From NCBI GenBank assembly GCA_964058845.1, contig CAXKVR010000403.1, positions 1 through 20,599 on the forward strand: 20,599 nucleotides of DNA, in the 5' to 3' direction. This DNA is from Carex sylvatica. Lineage: Eukaryota > Streptophyta > Magnoliopsida > Poales > Cyperaceae. Shown here piece after piece: positions 18,682 to 20,599 of this stretch (position 1 is the stretch's first letter; each line of letters starts with the position of its first letter). Position numbers and translations under genes: made by a program. The notes beneath the pieces are model-generated. The model was not told the origin of the DNA. It ran no database searches and was given only the letters and a program-made list of their open reading frames with translations.

Positions 18682-19280
18682 ATAAGCAATAATAAAGAAG
18701 TTGCAGAGGCAAATCATCAACGGCAGATCTACTATTGTCAGCTTTGATTCCAGTCGTGCTGATGAAAGTGACAGATTCACTGTTTCAGTGGATCGAAGTG
18801 TTATTGTTAATCTAAATTTCAATTTATCTTGTTAGTGAATGGCATGTAAGCGAGCCTGATGATATAAAATGGATTGACGAACTAGAAATACCGTCATCCA
18901 ACTAATGGAACTTTAATATCAAATTAATTTCATTTAGAAATTACATTCAATTACACTGAAATTCAAATTCATGATTAATTAATTGTAATTCCTAAAACTA
19001 TAGAATTTTATAAAAAATTAGCATTTTAATCTTTGACGAAAATTTTCATCTAAATTGAGGAGAATGGTAAATTTGACATATGTTACGTTATTATTGTGTT
19101 TACTATCTAAAATATTATTCATTAAAACATTACAACACATACTGAATAAAAGTGTAGATTTGACAAAACATTAATTTCAGCATTTTCTTGTTATGTATAT
19201 ATGTTATAATATGTTCGTGCTCTAACCTCAATTAATTAACATATATAATTGTTGTTTCTTAGGACTGACAAACCATTGCA
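18682..19280. other. Upstream region of the resistance-like gene
   Basis: A+T-rich DNA with no long frame. Its last part looks like an intron end (next entry), so the promoter and first exon of the downstream gene may lie within this interval or further upstream. I cannot choose a donor or transcription start. Confidence 0.4.
19224..19262 (+). promoter_or_regulatory. Probable 3' splice site of a 5'-UTR intron
   Basis: A branch-point-like 'ctaac' (19224-19228) lies about 35 bases before the T-rich acceptor 'ttgttgtttcttag' ending at 19262. The following 18 bases contain an in-frame TGA (19266-19268) before the ATG at 19281. Any upstream exon joined here would therefore be non-coding in this frame, giving a leader intron. 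Confidence 0.4.
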
Positions 19281-20599
19281 ATGAGTAACCATCAAAAGAA
19301 AGTCAAGCTAAAGGCCAGTACTGCAGAGTTTGTTGGACCACTGCTGCAACGCCTTAAACAGGCCAAGGAGCAAGTTCTACAGGACCCGGAGATGGAGAAA
19401 ATTATCGGCCAAATTAGCACAGATGTTGTAAAGGCAAAAGGTATTTTTGATAATATAGAAAATTGGGACAGGGAGGTAACTGGTTACTTTGGAGAAATAG
19501 AAAGGCAAATTGATTACTGGACTGAAAGTAACAATAAATCAATTGAATCGAATGAAACTATAAGGACCAACTTAATAAATGTTCATAATCAGCTATCGGG
19601 GATTCTCATGGAGAATTATTGGAACACTGAAAAGGCATCTGATTTGCCTCAGAAAGCCCCAATATTTGATGTAGGGGAACCGTCTAATAGAAGTTTTGAA
19701 GAGACCGAAGTCTCCATGGTTCTAGAATGTTTGGAGTCGTTAGGCCTCCAGGCGATGGGTTGCCTATATAGCCTTGGCATTTTTCCAGAAAACACAAAAC
19801 TTAAGAAGAGATTATTGATTTACTGGTGGATTGGTCTAGGGCTTGTACCTTTTTGGGCAGGTACAAGTAGAATAATGGAGCGTGGTGAAAACTTCTTTTC
19901 TTATCTTGTGCACAAGGGTGTCCTTATACCAGAACATATCATAGAGAATAATCAAGTAATCTACTGCTGGACAATCCAACCTACAATTCACAAGCAATTG
20001 ATCTCTGCCTGTAAAAGGAAACACCTCATTAGTTCTGAGAAAAGGGAAGAGGGCTCTTGGTGCTTATATGAAAATGATACATTCAACATGAAAGTACTAC
20101 TAAATCAAGACCAAAGGTACCTCAATTCCGAGGACATTAGCAGCATGCATGACATGCGGGTGGTTCTACTTGGTAGTTGGCGTTATACAGAAACAGAGGT
20201 TCATAACGGGATTGAGAAAACTGAGTGTAAAGAAACAGAGTTAAAAGACCACATCGGAGTCGATGAAATTGATTTCTTAAAGAAGATGGGAGAAAAGGTG
20301 ACCTACCTTAGCCTGCAAGGTATTTCGAGGATAGAAGAGCTTCATGAATCAATTGGGAAACTAAAAAACCTGATGATACTAGACCTTAAGGCTTGCCATA
20401 ATTTGGAAAAATTACCACAAAAATCAAGGTCCACAGTAATACCAAAACTAAAAAAATGGGCATTACCTCGAGAAAGGTGGTTCAAAAAGCTGATGGTTTT
20501 AGATATTTCAGAGTGCTACCTATTAGATAATATGCCAAAATGGGTATGTGATCTCTCTAATTTAGAGGTATTAAAGGGTTTTGTGGTTAGCAACGTGGG
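19281..20599 (+). CDS. NLR-like disease resistance protein without NB-ARC core (RPP13-like protein 4 type), 3' end outside window
   Basis: The frame is open for 439 codons to the window edge. The ATG at 19281 is the first after an in-frame TGA at 19266. Residues 1-115 are charged and helical (STAEFVGPLLQRLKQAKEQV), like the N-terminal region of RPP13-like protein 4 relatives. Residues 143-190 contain LYSLGIFPE and KKRLLIYWWIGLGLV, the winged-helix (ARC2) signature of NLRs. The MHD position near 232 reads IQP. Between these parts there is no P-loop (GxGGxGKT), kinase-2 or GLPL motif, so ATP binding is unlikely. Leucine-rich repeats start near 338 (TYLSLQGISRIEELHESIGK, LMILDLKACHNLEKLP, MVLDISECYLLDNMP). 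From memory, family members of about 550-650 residues also lack the core, so the absence is probably ancestral rather than local damage. The role is presumably immune signalling or regulation, but its biochemical function is not established here. Confidence 0.85.
   Translation, partial: MSNHQKKVKLKASTAEFVGPLLQRLKQAKEQVLQDPEMEKIIGQISTDVVKAKGIFDNIENWDREVTGYFGEIERQIDYWTESNNKSIESNETIRTNLINVHNQLSGILMENYWNTEKASDLPQKAPIFDVGEPSNRSFEETEVSMVLECLESLGLQAMGCLYSLGIFPENTKLKKRLLIYWWIGLGLVPFWAGTSRIMERGENFFSYLVHKGVLIPEHIIENNQVIYCWTIQPTIHKQLISACKRKHLISSEKREEGSWCLYENDTFNMKVLLNQDQRYLNSEDISSMHDMRVVLLGSWRYTETEVHNGIEKTECKETELKDHIGVDEIDFLKKMGEKVTYLSLQGISRIEELHESIGKLKNLMILDLKACHNLEKLPQKSRSTVIPKLKKWALPRERWFKKLMVLDISECYLLDNMPKWVCDLSNLEVLKGFVVSNV

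Noticed and set aside
19836..20024. Minus-strand frame of 62 codons
   Set aside because: It is antisense to the winged-helix part of the resistance-like gene, whose frame carries recognisable family motifs.
1..20599. tRNA, rRNA or other structured RNA genes
   Set aside because: I looked for tRNA A/B-box pairs, cloverleaf arms and rRNA-like conserved strings on both strands and recognised none.

Overview
The window looks like nuclear DNA of a flowering plant. It is strongly A+T-rich and has no prokaryote-style gene packing. It is full of plant-type transposable elements (foldback MITEs in TA-rich flanks, hAT, CACTA and PIF/Harbinger-like elements, copia LTR and gag remnants, a LINE-type RNase H remnant). 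It ends in the first 439 codons of a disease-resistance-like gene. I cannot place the species.

Layout. 1-1105: A+T-rich repeat DNA, possibly the end of an old hAT-like element. 1106-2346: three foldback (near-palindromic) MITEs of one family in a row, separated by short TA-rich tracts. 2347-3099: a short tandem repeat and T-rich DNA. 3100-3645 (minus) and 9880-10392 (plus): an inverted, outward-facing duplicate pair of a promoter, 5' leader and splice donor. 3680-4440: a hAT-type element with a perfect 8-bp target duplication. 5912-7571: a probable solo LTR. 8055-9812: a decayed foldback element split by about 1.4 kb of LTR/leader-like DNA rich in ACACG/CGTGT hairpins. 10393-12289: low-complexity repeats and a half foldback element. 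12290-12697 (minus): a broken RNase H domain. 15077-17241: a probable solo copia-type LTR carrying a nested CACTA MITE. 17271-17562: a Harbinger/Tourist-like MITE beside it. 18235-18681: a broken copia gag. 19281-20599: the resistance-like gene, open to the window edge.

Only that last gene looks intact and functional. It has an N-terminal helical region, then a winged-helix/ARC2-like segment and LRRs, with no P-loop or other nucleotide-binding motifs between them. Nothing suggests that genes in the window work together. It is best read as an NLR-type gene edge beside a nested transposon graveyard. The clearest structural observations are the outward-facing promoter/leader duplication, the foldback family with exchanged ends, and the datable nesting (CACTA MITE inside an LTR; LTR-like DNA inside a foldback element). 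All similarity statements come from reading the sequence and recalled family patterns. No database search was possible.
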